Source: UBA3210 sp963653535 (lineage in GTDB: Bacteria > Bacillota_I > Bacilli_A > RFN20 > CAG-449). Taken from it: a stretch of 12,587 bases of DNA. The notes under the pieces were generated by a model, which saw only the letters and a program-made list of their open reading frames with translations, did no database searches and was not told the origin of the DNA. Made by a program: the position numbers and the translations under genes. The DNA lies in the NCBI GenBank assembly GCA_963653535.1, contig CAVJWU010000035.1, forward strand, positions 1-12,587, read 5' to 3'. Shown here piece by piece: positions 1-6,463 of the stretch (the stretch's first letter is position 1; each line of letters starts with the position of its first letter).

Positions 1-179
1 CTAATGGTGCGATTAAAACTTGTGTAATGTATACTATAGTTGAAACAGCAATAGCCAATGGATTAAAACCATCAGATTATATTCAATGGTATTTAGATAA
101 TGTTTCTACTACACCAATTAATGATATAGAACAACTAGCCCCTTGGTCAGATAAAATACCTGACAATATTAAAAGATGA
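1..179 (+). CDS. IS66-family transposase, C-terminal end (partial)
   Basis: This is the tail of a transposase cut by the window edge; it reads in frame from base 3 to a TGA at 177-179, giving about 58 residues. The segment NGAIKTCVMYTIVETAIANG, then LKPSDYIQWYLDN and APWSDKIP near the end, is the typical C-terminal element of IS66-family DDE transposases (the family pattern is roughly NGA-x-A-x-x-Y-S-x-x-E-T-A-x-A-N-G-L followed by LLPW). The protein would catalyse cut-and-paste movement of the element. The stop codon lies inside the left arm of the terminator at 172-223, and an IS66-type right end follows at 231-258, so this is the real 3' end of an IS element. The catalytic residues lie off the left edge, so I cannot say whether the full gene is intact. 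TGA is followed at once by TAG. Confidence 0.88.
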   Translation, partial: NGAIKTCVMYTIVETAIANGLKPSDYIQWYLDNVSTTPINDIEQLAPWSDKIPDNIKR

Positions 180-223
180 TAGATATTAAGTGATTTAAAA
201 CTTAATATTCTATCATCTTTTTT
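172..223 (+). terminator. Intrinsic terminator of the IS66 transposase
   Basis: A 20-base arm at 172-191 pairs with 200-220 (one bulged A) around an 8-base loop, and a run of six Ts follows at 218-223. The left arm includes the last codons and stop of the transposase. A decayed counterpart is recognisable at about 12385-12440. Confidence 0.85.
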
Positions 224-230
224 ATCTTTA

Positions 231-258
231 TGAATAATGGTCTAGATTTAACGCTTAC
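231..258 (+). repeat. IS66-type right terminal inverted repeat
   Basis: Read on the minus strand from 258, the sequence begins GTAAGCGTTAAATCTAGACC. The GTAAGCG start is the hallmark terminus of IS66-family elements. It lies about 80 bp after the transposase stop, where the right end is expected. The next eight bases, 259-266 (agacgttc), should be the 8-bp target duplication typical of this family. The partner copy lies outside the window. A related but degenerate end occurs at 12451-12470. Confidence 0.8.
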
Positions 259-560
259 AGACGTTCTATGATTATTACAAGAATAGGCTTGAAGTTGATG
301 CTGTATATTCAAGAGATTATTATCAAACTCAAGGATTATCATTTATATTATTAATTACTAGTTTAATACATAGTGAATTTGTAAAGAAAACATCAAAATT
401 AAAAAAGAGTGTAACAGACATACTTCTAGATGCTAGATATGTTAAGTTACACTATAAGAAAACTAAATGGGAATTAGAGAATCTCTCTAAGAAACATTAT
501 GAACTATTTAATTCTTTAGGTCTAAATCTTAATGAAGAATTGGAATATTTGAATAAGTAA
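259..560 (+). pseudogene. IS4/IS1634-type transposase C-terminal fragment, disrupted by IS66
   Basis: This is an open frame of about 100 codons without its own start, ending at TAA 558-560. It reads TFYDYYKNRLEVDAVYSRDYYQTQGLSFILL and then a lysine-rich tail. The pattern (I)E-T-F-x-x-Y-Y-K followed by D-Y-Y-x-T-Q-G-L-x-F-I is that of the C-terminal catalytic part of IS4-superfamily (IS1634-like) DDE transposases. The E-(6)-K spacing of the YREK signature is kept if the first codon is restored to GAG: bases 259-260 supply AG, and the missing G would lie on the other side of the IS66 insertion. The upstream two thirds of the gene are therefore either beyond the IS66 copy or lost. A terminator follows at 564-601. 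The fragment cannot transpose on its own. The superfamily is fairly sure, the exact IS family less so. Confidence 0.75.
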
Positions 561-563
561 ATT

Positions 564-601
564 TAGGTATATGGATTTGAAGCCATATACCTATTTTTTT
601 A
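564..601 (+). terminator. Intrinsic terminator after the transposase fragment
   Basis: A perfect 11-bp stem (564-574 with 583-593, TAGGTATATGG and its complement) with an 8-base loop is followed by eight Ts at 594-601. It isolates the pilin-like gene downstream from readthrough out of the IS remnants. Confidence 0.85.
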
Positions 602-637
602 AGTTTTAGTGATATATATATTGTAAAATTTAGGAAT

Positions 638-646
638 AAAGGAGGT
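638..646 (+). promoter_or_regulatory. Strong ribosome binding site of the pilin-like gene
   Basis: AAAGGAGGT sits 11 bases before the ATG at 658. A possible -10 element TAAAAT lies at 624-629, but no convincing -35 is visible, so I do not claim a promoter. Confidence 0.7.
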
Positions 647-657
647 ATGTTTTTTAT

Positions 658-2442
658 ATGAAGAAACGTATTAAAAAAGGCTTTACCTTAGTAGAACTTT
701 TAGTTGTAATTGGTATTCTAGCAGTCTTAGCAGTAGTATCAGTTGTTGGCTATTTTGGTTTTATTAAGAAAGCAAATATATCTAACGATGTTAGTTTAAC
801 AACTCAAATGAATAGAATATTGCAAGCTGATGAAGCTGGAGGAGATAAATTTGATACTCCACATGATGCAGTAACTGCTTTAAAGGAAGGTGGATTAGAT
901 GTTACTAAATTAACACCAACCACTGAAGGATACTATTATGTTTTTGATTCAAAGCAAAATAAGATGTTTTTACTTGATGAAAGTAAGAATAAAGTTGCTC
1001 CTAATAATTTAGATATTACTAGTGAAACAAGTGAGTTATATGCATTTATTGGTAATCAAAACGAAATAACAGCTTGGGCAAATTATAGTTTATATTTAAA
1101 AGATAATTTCGTTACTACAGCAACTAAGGAAGAACCTTTAACTGTCTCAGGTAGTATTGATGTTGGTGATAATGAGAATGTCGGATACCTTAAGTATTAT
1201 AATACTACTAGTAAAAACTCTTTAATTAGAACAAATGGTGGTACATTAATTATCGAAGCTAAACAAGATACTGTTAAGCATTATGGAAATGTTGATAGCG
1301 TTGAAATTTTAGCTATTAAAAATGAATCATATCATGAATTTGGTAATGTATTAGCATCACTTGAAGTAAAAGATGGAAGAGTTGTTGTTGAAGAAAATGC
1401 AACTGTAAAGGAAGTAAAAGTTCCTGAAACAGCTAGTGAAGGTACAAAAGTAGATGTTAGTAAAAATAGTACAGTTAATACTATTACTGTTGATAGTGAC
1501 AAAGCGAAAGTTAAAGTTGAAGAAGACGCAAAAGTTGATAATGTTGTTGCGTCAGAAAATGCAAAAGCAAATATTACAATTCCTGATACAGTTGCAAAAA
1601 TATCAAAGACTCATGTTAAAACAATTGACGATTTAACTAAGGCTCTTGCTGATAAAACTAAATATATTGTTTTTGATAATGATATAAGTGGCTATGTAAA
1701 TAACGTTGATGATTATGGAATGTGTGTAAAAAGTGATGTTATTATTGATGGTGCTGGATTCACATTTACAACAACTAATAGCAGAGGAATTGCTTTAGAT
1801 TATTTTTATGGTGATATTAATGTTTCAATTAAAAATTTAAAGTTACTTGTTAATCATCATCCTTATGATGGATCATTTCCAACTGGTGTTGAACATAATA
1901 CTAGAGGTATTCAAATTTACACGGAATCATATGGTGGGGAAGCAAATTTATTAATTGATAATGTCGAAATTTTAAAAAATGATACCAATAATAATGAGGG
2001 CGTTCACTACGGAGTTAATATTTGTAATAAAGCATCAGTAGTAGATTTAAAAATTGTTAATTCACAAATTGTAGGATATGCTGCCTTAAATTTATGGTCG
2101 AATGCTTATGAAGTTAAAGTTTCAAATTCTATTTTAGAAGGTATAAATAGTTATTCATATAGTAAAGGTTCAAACAACTTTGGAACTATATGTTTAGAAG
2201 GAGATTTAGAAGGAAAACATGCTTCTTCAGTTGATGTTGAAATAGTAAACACAGAAATAATTGCTGAAGTTACAAATGATAGTTATCAACATGCTATAAA
2301 ATTTAACGGTAACTCTGTTGACAATAAAGTTTATTTAAAAAATAGCAAAATTACTCTTAAAGGTAAAAATGCGTTAACTGCTTTAAATAATGGAGCGGCA
2401 AGCAATAAACTTTATATTGATGGTGTTGAATATTCATTTTAA
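658..2442 (+). CDS. Prepilin-like surface protein with C-terminal beta-helix
   Basis: A 594-residue protein. Residues 1-32 form a class III (type IV pilin/pseudopilin) signal: basic leader MKKRIKKG, cleavage expected after Gly8, then FTLVELLVVI with the conserved Glu at mature position 5, leading into a hydrophobic helix. A prepilin peptidase should cut and methylate it. After a pilin-like segment (about 35-230), residues 242-314 are short, Val-, Lys- and Glu-rich beta-type repeats. Residues 318-594 show the irregular I-x-I/V-x-N-x-x-I strand pattern (IIDGAGFTFTTTN, VSIKNLKLLV, LLIDNVEIL, LKIVNSQIV, VKVSNSILEG, VYLKNSKITLKG) of a right-handed beta-helix, pectate-lyase-like fold. Start ATG is set by AAAGGAGGT at 638-646. 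It is far longer than ordinary major pilins (about 150-200 aa) and no assembly ATPase, platform or peptidase gene is adjacent. An adhesin or surface structural role is inferred; no catalytic motif was recognised. Confidence 0.85.
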   Translation: MKKRIKKGFTLVELLVVIGILAVLAVVSVVGYFGFIKKANISNDVSLTTQMNRILQADEAGGDKFDTPHDAVTALKEGGLDVTKLTPTTEGYYYVFDSKQNKMFLLDESKNKVAPNNLDITSETSELYAFIGNQNEITAWANYSLYLKDNFVTTATKEEPLTVSGSIDVGDNENVGYLKYYNTTSKNSLIRTNGGTLIIEAKQDTVKHYGNVDSVEILAIKNESYHEFGNVLASLEVKDGRVVVEENATVKEVKVPETASEGTKVDVSKNSTVNTITVDSDKAKVKVEEDAKVDNVVASENAKANITIPDTVAKISKTHVKTIDDLTKALADKTKYIVFDNDISGYVNNVDDYGMCVKSDVIIDGAGFTFTTTNSRGIALDYFYGDINVSIKNLKLLVNHHPYDGSFPTGVEHNTRGIQIYTESYGGEANLLIDNVEILKNDTNNNEGVHYGVNICNKASVVDLKIVNSQIVGYAALNLWSNAYEVKVSNSILEGINSYSYSKGSNNFGTICLEGDLEGKHASSVDVEIVNTEIIAEVTNDSYQHAIKFNGNSVDNKVYLKNSKITLKGKNALTALNNGAASNKLYIDGVEYSF

Positions 2443-2470
2443 TAGATAATTAATAAAATTAATTTATAAA

Positions 2471-2502
2471 AGAGAGGTCATGAAATATTGGCTTCTTTTT
2501 TT
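2471..2502 (+). terminator. Intrinsic terminator of the pilin-like gene
   Basis: The 8-bp stem 2473-2480 (AGAGGTCA) with 2489-2496 (TGGCTTCT) includes two G-U pairs around an 8-base loop and is followed by Ts through 2502. It lies 30 bp after the stop, so the gene is a single-gene transcription unit on its 3' side. Confidence 0.7.
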
Positions 2503-2677
2503 AATGTGTTCTTTTCTAATCTTACTCGTCTTTGATAACTCATAAATTTCTAAAGTAAAATCAATTTGTAATTTGATTTAAAAATTAAATCTAGACGAAA
2601 TGATATTCTAGAACGTTTACTTTTATATAGGTAAATTAAATGTTCATTGTATTTACTTAACTAATAAGTAATCTATT
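2503..2677. other. AT-rich gap with possible eroded IS66 ends
   Basis: No gene was recognised here. TTAAATCTAGAC at 2585-2596 equals 12 bases of the IS66 end seen at 231-258, in left-end orientation. TCTAGAACGTTTAC at 2607-2620 resembles the same end in right-end orientation with a five-base gap. This may be a scar of an excised or deleted element; it could also be chance. Confidence 0.3.
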
Positions 2678-3988
2678 TTAATTTCTTAAACATCCAAGAG
2701 GTACTACATATACGCCATCATCTCTTCGATATGCAAATATATCTTTTGTTATTACCATTAAGAAATTTAAGTTTCCTGTTTTTTTAGTATCAATATCACT
2801 CGCTATTAGAAGTAAATGTTTCGCGGCATCATCTATATCGCTATCACTACCTAATTTTACTTCAATTAATGACCATGATCCATCTCTAAATTGTAAAACA
2901 ATATCAGCTTCTCTTTTCTTAGAATCTCTATATTTATATACTTTAGCGTTTAATGTATCTGCATAAATTCTTAAATCTCTTACAGCAAGGGATTCAAATA
3001 AAAGGCCAAATGTTGTCATATCTTTAAACAAACTATCTGGTGATAAACCAAGAGAAGCAGTTGCAATTGAAGGATCAACAAAATGACGTGTTGGTTTAGT
3101 TCTAATTGCAGTCTTACTTCTTAAATATGGATTCCATGCTTCAAGATCTTCTATGACATATAAATTTCTAAGTGCGTTCATATATTTATAGAATGTTTCA
3201 CTATCAAATGAATCTTCAAAAGCGATGACATCATTTTTTAATGTAGTATCAGTACTTGCAATTGAAACATTTCTTGAATAAGCTCTTAATAAATGTTTTG
3301 CTCTTTGTTCATTTTTCTTAAGTGGTATATCATTTAAAGAAAATATATCTTCACTGACAAGCATTTCATAGTATGAGAAAGCTTGTTCAAGTGCGACATC
3401 CTTATCTTCTGTTAATGAAAGAGGCCAACCACCTCTACAAATAGCAAAAGCATAATCTTGAATGCTCATATCTGACATACAAGGAATAAATTCGTTATTC
3501 ATTAATTTTTTTAATGAAACCATACCATTACTTTCTTTGCTTTCAAAGAGTGACATTGTTCTCATCATTTTCTTAGTGAATCTACCATTTCCTGTATGTT
3601 TATTATTATCTACTGAATTATCGTATTTCTCTTTATCTGATACACTTCCAGTTAAGATGAATTGACCAAAATTTTCTGCATTATCAACTTCAACTTTTAT
3701 TTGATCCCATATAAAAGATACGTGTTGCCATTCATCAATTAAAATAGGTCTTTTTCCTTGATTTAAAAACACATCTGGTGCATTTTTTGCTAATTCTATT
3801 AGATTCTTTCTGTTAGTTATTGGCATTAAATCAATAATGGTTTTTGTGCGTTTCTTGCATGTTGTTGATTTTCCACACCATTTTGGTATAACGACAAGAA
3901 CAGCTCCTTTTGTTTTTAAAGCGAATGATAAAACATCATCAAATAGTCTTGGAATATATTACTTTTCGTAATTCGTAATAAACACCAT
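2678..3988 (-). pseudogene. DUF4143-type AAA ATPase, nonsense-disrupted
   Basis: The reading frame spans 436 codons from ATG at 3988, close to the usual length of this family (about 400-450), but codon 10 is TAA (3961-3959): MVFITNYEK-stop-YIPRLFDD. Homologous proteins carry Lys or a similar residue just before YIPR, so a single AAA-to-TAA change is the likely lesion. After the stop come PKWCGKSTT (Walker A, about residues 35-43), GKRPILIDEWQ (Walker B), ILTGS, HTGNGR and MRTMSLFES, and then the C-terminal DUF4143 nuclease-like region with DIVLQF...LIEVKLG. The next in-frame ATG, at 3826, would yield a 382-residue protein lacking Walker A, and no TTG or GTG lies between the stop and Walker A. 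Walker A itself is altered: Ile replaces the usual first Gly, and CKKRTK replaces the usual AKQ-like stretch. Both suggest decay. Such ATPases (COG1373) are common accessory genes of unclear role. A sequencing error at 3961 is the main alternative. Confidence 0.8.
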
Positions 3989-4007
3989 TTAATGATTTTT
4001 TAACACA

Positions 4008-4064
4008 AACCGAAAGAATATCAATGTTTCAACCGAAAGAAAAATAGGTTTTCAACCGAAAGAA
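4008..4064. repeat. Three 11-bp direct repeats at exact 23-bp period
   Basis: AACCGAAAGAA occurs identically at 4008-4018, 4031-4041 and 4054-4064. Each start is 23 bp from the next, close to two helical turns. The second and third copies share a longer TTTCAACCGAAAGAA core. The array is framed by TTAACA (4000-4005) and TGTTAA (4065-4070), which are inverted to each other. It lies 20-76 bp upstream of the presumed start of the ATPase pseudogene on the minus strand. Regular spacing fits an operator bound cooperatively by a regulator; iteron-like use is an alternative. Confidence 0.8.
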
Positions 4065-4161
4065 TGTTAAGTCATGAACTAAGTTAATATTCTTTAGAAG
4101 TTTATTAAGCAAATAGATTTATACCTTTTGCTAATAATTTAACTGATTATTTAAAATATAC

Positions 4162-4204
4162 AAAAAAAGACCTAAATTAAAATTAAATTAAATTAATCTA
4201 AGCC
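4162..4204 (-). terminator. Intrinsic terminator of the acetyltransferase gene
   Basis: On the minus strand a 10-bp stem (4204-4195 with 4178-4169, including G-U pairs) is followed by seven Ts (4168-4162). It lies 36 bp after the acetyltransferase stop. Confidence 0.65.
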
Positions 4205-4239
4205 TTAAGAACGTATATAAAGTAAATTGAAACTAACTT

Positions 4240-4830
4240 TTAAAATTCTATATTAGAAGGATCAATTTTATCTTGATTTGTTATTTTTCTAATGACTTTA
4301 CAAGGAACTCCTCCTGCGATAACATTTGCTGGAATATCTTTAGTTACTACGCTTCCTGCTGCAATAATTGAATTCTCACCAATTGTTACGCCTCCTAGAA
4401 TGGTACTTGAAGCACCAATCCAAACACCATCTTCAATGGTAATAGGTTTAGAGGTACCAATACCTTCTTTTCTTTGTATTGGATCAATTGAGTGTCCTGA
4501 ACAAGCGATAACACAGTTAGGAGCGATAAAGACCATATGACCAATATTAACAGGTGAAGTATCTAAAATTACACAGTTATAGTTTAATAATACAAAACCA
4601 TGTAGGTGAATATTAAAACCATAATCACAATGAAATGATGGTTCAATGCCACAAGGAGAGTAAGTTCCTAGTAATGAACGAAGAATTTCTTCTCTCACTT
4701 CATTTTCATTAGGTAAAGTCATATTGTATTTTTGACAAAGTGTTTTAGCTTTTATTTGATAAGTATTTAATTCTTGTGAATAATAAGAATTATAACCTTT
4801 CTTTTCTTTTATTCTATTTATAACATCCAT
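4240..4830 (-). CDS. Maltose/galactoside-type O-acetyltransferase
   Basis: A 196-residue hexapeptide-repeat acyltransferase of the maltose/galactoside acetyltransferase group (Maa/LacA-like), expected to transfer acetyl from acetyl-CoA to a sugar hydroxyl as a cytosolic trimer. The N-terminal Mac-type segment (residues 8-58: YNSYYSQELN...KAKTLCQKYN...REEILRSLLG) and the turn CDYGFNIHLHG at 68-78 are typical. A left-handed beta-helix follows from about 80 to 180, with VNIGHMVFIAPNCVI, ITIEDGVWIGASSTILGGVTIGENSIIAAGSVVTKDIP and AGGVPCKVIRKI. The catalytic His is H113 in SGHSIDPIQR (the family has ATHPLDPxxR), so activity is plausible although the flanking T and P are replaced by G and S. ATG is preceded by AAGGAG at 4844-4839, 8 bases away. 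It lies behind the tRNA-Thr terminator and is probably transcribed alone. The true substrate is unknown. Confidence 0.88.
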   Translation of the reverse strand: MDVINRIKEKKGYNSYYSQELNTYQIKAKTLCQKYNMTLPNENEVREEILRSLLGTYSPCGIEPSFHCDYGFNIHLHGFVLLNYNCVILDTSPVNIGHMVFIAPNCVIACSGHSIDPIQRKEGIGTSKPITIEDGVWIGASSTILGGVTIGENSIIAAGSVVTKDIPANVIAGGVPCKVIRKITNQDKIDPSNIEF

Positions 4831-4872
4831 TTATAAACTCCTTAAAAAATGAGAATACTTAAATTTAAGTAC

Positions 4873-4898
4873 AAAAAAAGCTTTGAATAAATCAAAGC
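4873..4898 (-). terminator. Intrinsic terminator of tRNA-Thr
   Basis: Minus-strand stem GCTTTGA (4898-4892) with TCAAAGC (4886-4880), a 5-base loop, then seven Ts (4879-4873). It lies just past the tRNA 3' end and before the acetyltransferase start region. Confidence 0.85.
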
Positions 4899-4912
4899 CT
4901 TAATCTACTTAA

Positions 4913-4988
4913 TGGTGCCGACCACCGGAATCGAACCAGCAACCTACTGATTACAAATCAGTTGCTCTGCCAATTGAGCTAGGTCGGC
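4913..4988 (-). tRNA. tRNA-Thr (anticodon UGU)
   Basis: A 76-nt cloverleaf including an encoded CCA. The acceptor stem is GCCGACC with GGTCGGC, the D-arm holds AGCTCAATTGGCAGAGC, the anticodon stem is ACTGA/TCAGT with loop TTTGTAA giving anticodon UGU (reads ACA, Thr), and the T-arm contains GGTTCGATTCC. The discriminator is A and the CCA end is encoded at 4915-4913. It has its own promoter upstream and terminator downstream. Confidence 0.97.
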
Positions 4989-5008
4989 ATTTGCCTCAAG
5001 CAAGTAAG

Positions 5009-5036
5009 ATTATAACATAATAAAAAAACTTTGCAA
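5009..5036 (-). promoter_or_regulatory. Promoter of tRNA-Thr
   Basis: On the minus strand, -35 TTGCAA (5036-5031), a 16-bp spacer and -10 TATAAT (5014-5009) with an extended TG are followed about 20 bp later by the tRNA 5' end. This is the closest match to a consensus housekeeping promoter in the window. Confidence 0.8.
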
Positions 5037-5133
5037 GAAAAATTTTAAAAATTTATAAAAAATTATAAAAAATCTTTTTTAGTACATTTTATATAAAAAA
5101 AATATTAATCTAAATAAATAAATTTTTAGTTAT

Positions 5134-5166
5134 AATCTTTAAAGATTTATTTAATTTTTGTAAAAT
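5134..5166 (+). promoter_or_regulatory. Possible promoter with palindrome for the YegP-repeat gene
   Basis: A 14-bp perfect palindrome (AATCTTTAAAGATT, 5134-5147) contains a weak -35 TTTAAA (5138-5143). Seventeen bases later is TAAAAT (5161-5166) as a -10. The surroundings are so AT-rich that this is only suggestive. Confidence 0.3.
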
Positions 5167-5199
5167 AAATTTATATATTAAATTTTGGAGGAGAAATTT

Positions 5200-6369
5200 A
5201 TGAAATGTAATCTCATTAATCTATTAGCGAATACTGCTTCTAGCAAATTTATTTACTATATTGCTTATTGTGCGGCAGCTTTCCTAGTATTACTTATTGT
5301 TCTAACTATAGTTGCTAGAAAAAAAGGCAAAGCTTATGAAAAATCTTTAAATGCTGAATCTAAAGAACCAGTTGAAGAAACTAAAGAAGAAGTTTCCGAA
5401 GAACCTACTACAGAAGAAGTAGAAGAAACTAACGAAGCAACTGAAGAAACATCTGTTGAAGAAGAAAAAGAAGAAGAGACAGTAGAAGAAACTAAAGAAC
5501 CTGAGGAAGAAACTCCAGTTGAAGAACCTGAGGAAGAAGAAACTCCTGTAGAAGCAGAAGAAACATCAACTGAAGAAGAAACTAAAGAAGTAGAAGAAGC
5601 TTCTGCAGTTAAAACTGATGAAAAAGAATCTTATGATGAAGAAGAAGAAAAAGAACGTACTGTAAAAGGAAAATATGTTATCGTTTCAGAAGGACCAAAT
5701 TATCGTTATAAATTAAAAGCATCTAATGGTGAAGTAATTATTGTTTCTGAACCTTATACATCTGAAAAATCTGTTAGAACTGGTATTGAAACATTAAAGA
5801 AGAATCTTGAAGTTTCTCGTTGTGATGTAGTTGAAGATAAACATGGTTTATTCTCATTTAGAGTTATGACTCCTCAAGGAAGATGTTTAGCTACATCTGC
5901 AAATTATTCAACTAAGGTAAGTGCGACAAATGCGATTGAATCATACAAACGTTGGGCATTAAGTGAAAACGTTGTCGTTGATGATAATGCAGATGCAGAT
6001 CATTCAGAAGTAGAAAAAGTTGATTTTGAAATTGAACAAGAAAATACTGGTACTTATATTATTAAAGAAGAAGGCGATGGATTCGTTTATCAATTAATCG
6101 CGGCTAATAAGAGAGTAATCGCTACTTCATTAGTTTATCAATCAAAAGCTTCATGTAAAGAAGCATTAGAAAAATTTAGAAATGTAGTTTATGAAGGCTC
6201 ATTCTATGTTTATAAAGATAAGAATTCTAAATATCAATTCAAACTTTATAATACTCAATCACGTTTAGTTCTTGCTGGTGAAGTTTATGATTCTAAACAA
6301 GCAGTTATTTCAGTAGTTGAAACAATTAAACGCCTCGCAAAACTTGCTACATTAGTAGAAGCAGAATAA
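5200..6369 (+). CDS. Membrane-anchored acidic protein with four YegP/DUF1508-like repeats
   Basis: A 389-residue protein. One transmembrane helix (about 17-39) is followed at once by RKKGK, so by the positive-inside rule the rest should lie in the cytoplasm. Residues about 50-152 are a Glu/Thr/Val-rich low-complexity linker of strong negative charge. Four repeats of roughly 46 residues follow, starting near 157, 207, 284 and 333: GKYVIVSEG..YRYKLKASNGEVIIVSEPYTSEKSVRTGIETLKKN, then three more divergent copies each with a Y-x-F/Y-x-L/V core, a mid-strand R-x-L/V, a Y-x-S/T-K turn and a C-terminal helix. Repeat 1 is close to the DUF1508 (YegP) pattern. YegP-type domains pair up, so this is two pairs. 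No enzymatic residue is evident and the function is unknown. ATG at 5200 was chosen because GGAGGAG (5187-5193) sits 6 bases before it; an in-frame TTG at 5185 overlaps that site and is unlikely. Expression looks monocistronic. Confidence 0.85.
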   Translation: MKCNLINLLANTASSKFIYYIAYCAAAFLVLLIVLTIVARKKGKAYEKSLNAESKEPVEETKEEVSEEPTTEEVEETNEATEETSVEEEKEEETVEETKEPEEETPVEEPEEEETPVEAEETSTEEETKEVEEASAVKTDEKESYDEEEEKERTVKGKYVIVSEGPNYRYKLKASNGEVIIVSEPYTSEKSVRTGIETLKKNLEVSRCDVVEDKHGLFSFRVMTPQGRCLATSANYSTKVSATNAIESYKRWALSENVVVDDNADADHSEVEKVDFEIEQENTGTYIIKEEGDGFVYQLIAANKRVIATSLVYQSKASCKEALEKFRNVVYEGSFYVYKDKNSKYQFKLYNTQSRLVLAGEVYDSKQAVISVVETIKRLAKLATLVEAE

Positions 6370-6380
6370 TTTATTAATTA

Positions 6381-6408
6381 AGCATTAGGGAAACCTAGTG
6401 CTTTTTTT
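6381..6408 (+). terminator. Intrinsic terminator of the YegP-repeat gene
   Basis: A 9-bp stem AGCATTAGG (6381-6389) with CCTAGTGCT (6394-6402), one G-U pair, GAAA tetraloop, then seven Ts to 6408. Confidence 0.88.
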
Positions 6409-6412
6409 ATTG

Positions 6413-6441
6413 TTGTTTATGTTTTTATTATCGTTTATAAT
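6413..6441 (+). promoter_or_regulatory. Promoter of the DUF6198-like gene
   Basis: TTGTTT (6413-6418), a 17-bp spacer and TATAAT (6436-6441) lie just after the upstream terminator and 22 bp before the chosen ATG. This supports a start at 6464 rather than the longer in-frame start at 6398, which would lie inside the terminator. Confidence 0.6.
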
Positions 6442-6463
6442 ACTTTTGCTTAAGGATTTGTGT

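Noticed and set aside
3462..3665. Small plus-strand open frame inside the ATPase pseudogene, and similar ones within pepF, the permease, the dehydrogenase, the acetyltransferase and the pilin-like gene
   Set aside because: They are antisense or out-of-frame shadows of recognisable coding sequence, with no ribosome site or family resemblance.
4008..4064. CRISPR-like array
   Set aside because: The repeats are only 11 bp with 12-bp spacers, there are three units, and no cas gene is present; an operator-like array fits better.
4077..4160. Small gene or RNA between the repeat array and the acetyltransferase terminator
   Set aside because: No start with a ribosome site, no family match and no stable hairpin were seen; it appears to be AT-rich spacer.
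5185..5199. TTG start five codons before the ATG of the YegP-repeat gene
   Set aside because: This codon overlaps the GGAGGAG ribosome binding site that serves the ATG at 5200.
6398..6463. Longer DUF6198-like protein starting at GTG 6398
   Set aside because: The extra codons lie inside the previous gene's terminator and the -35/-10 region; ATG 6464 has its own AAGGA site and matches the family start.
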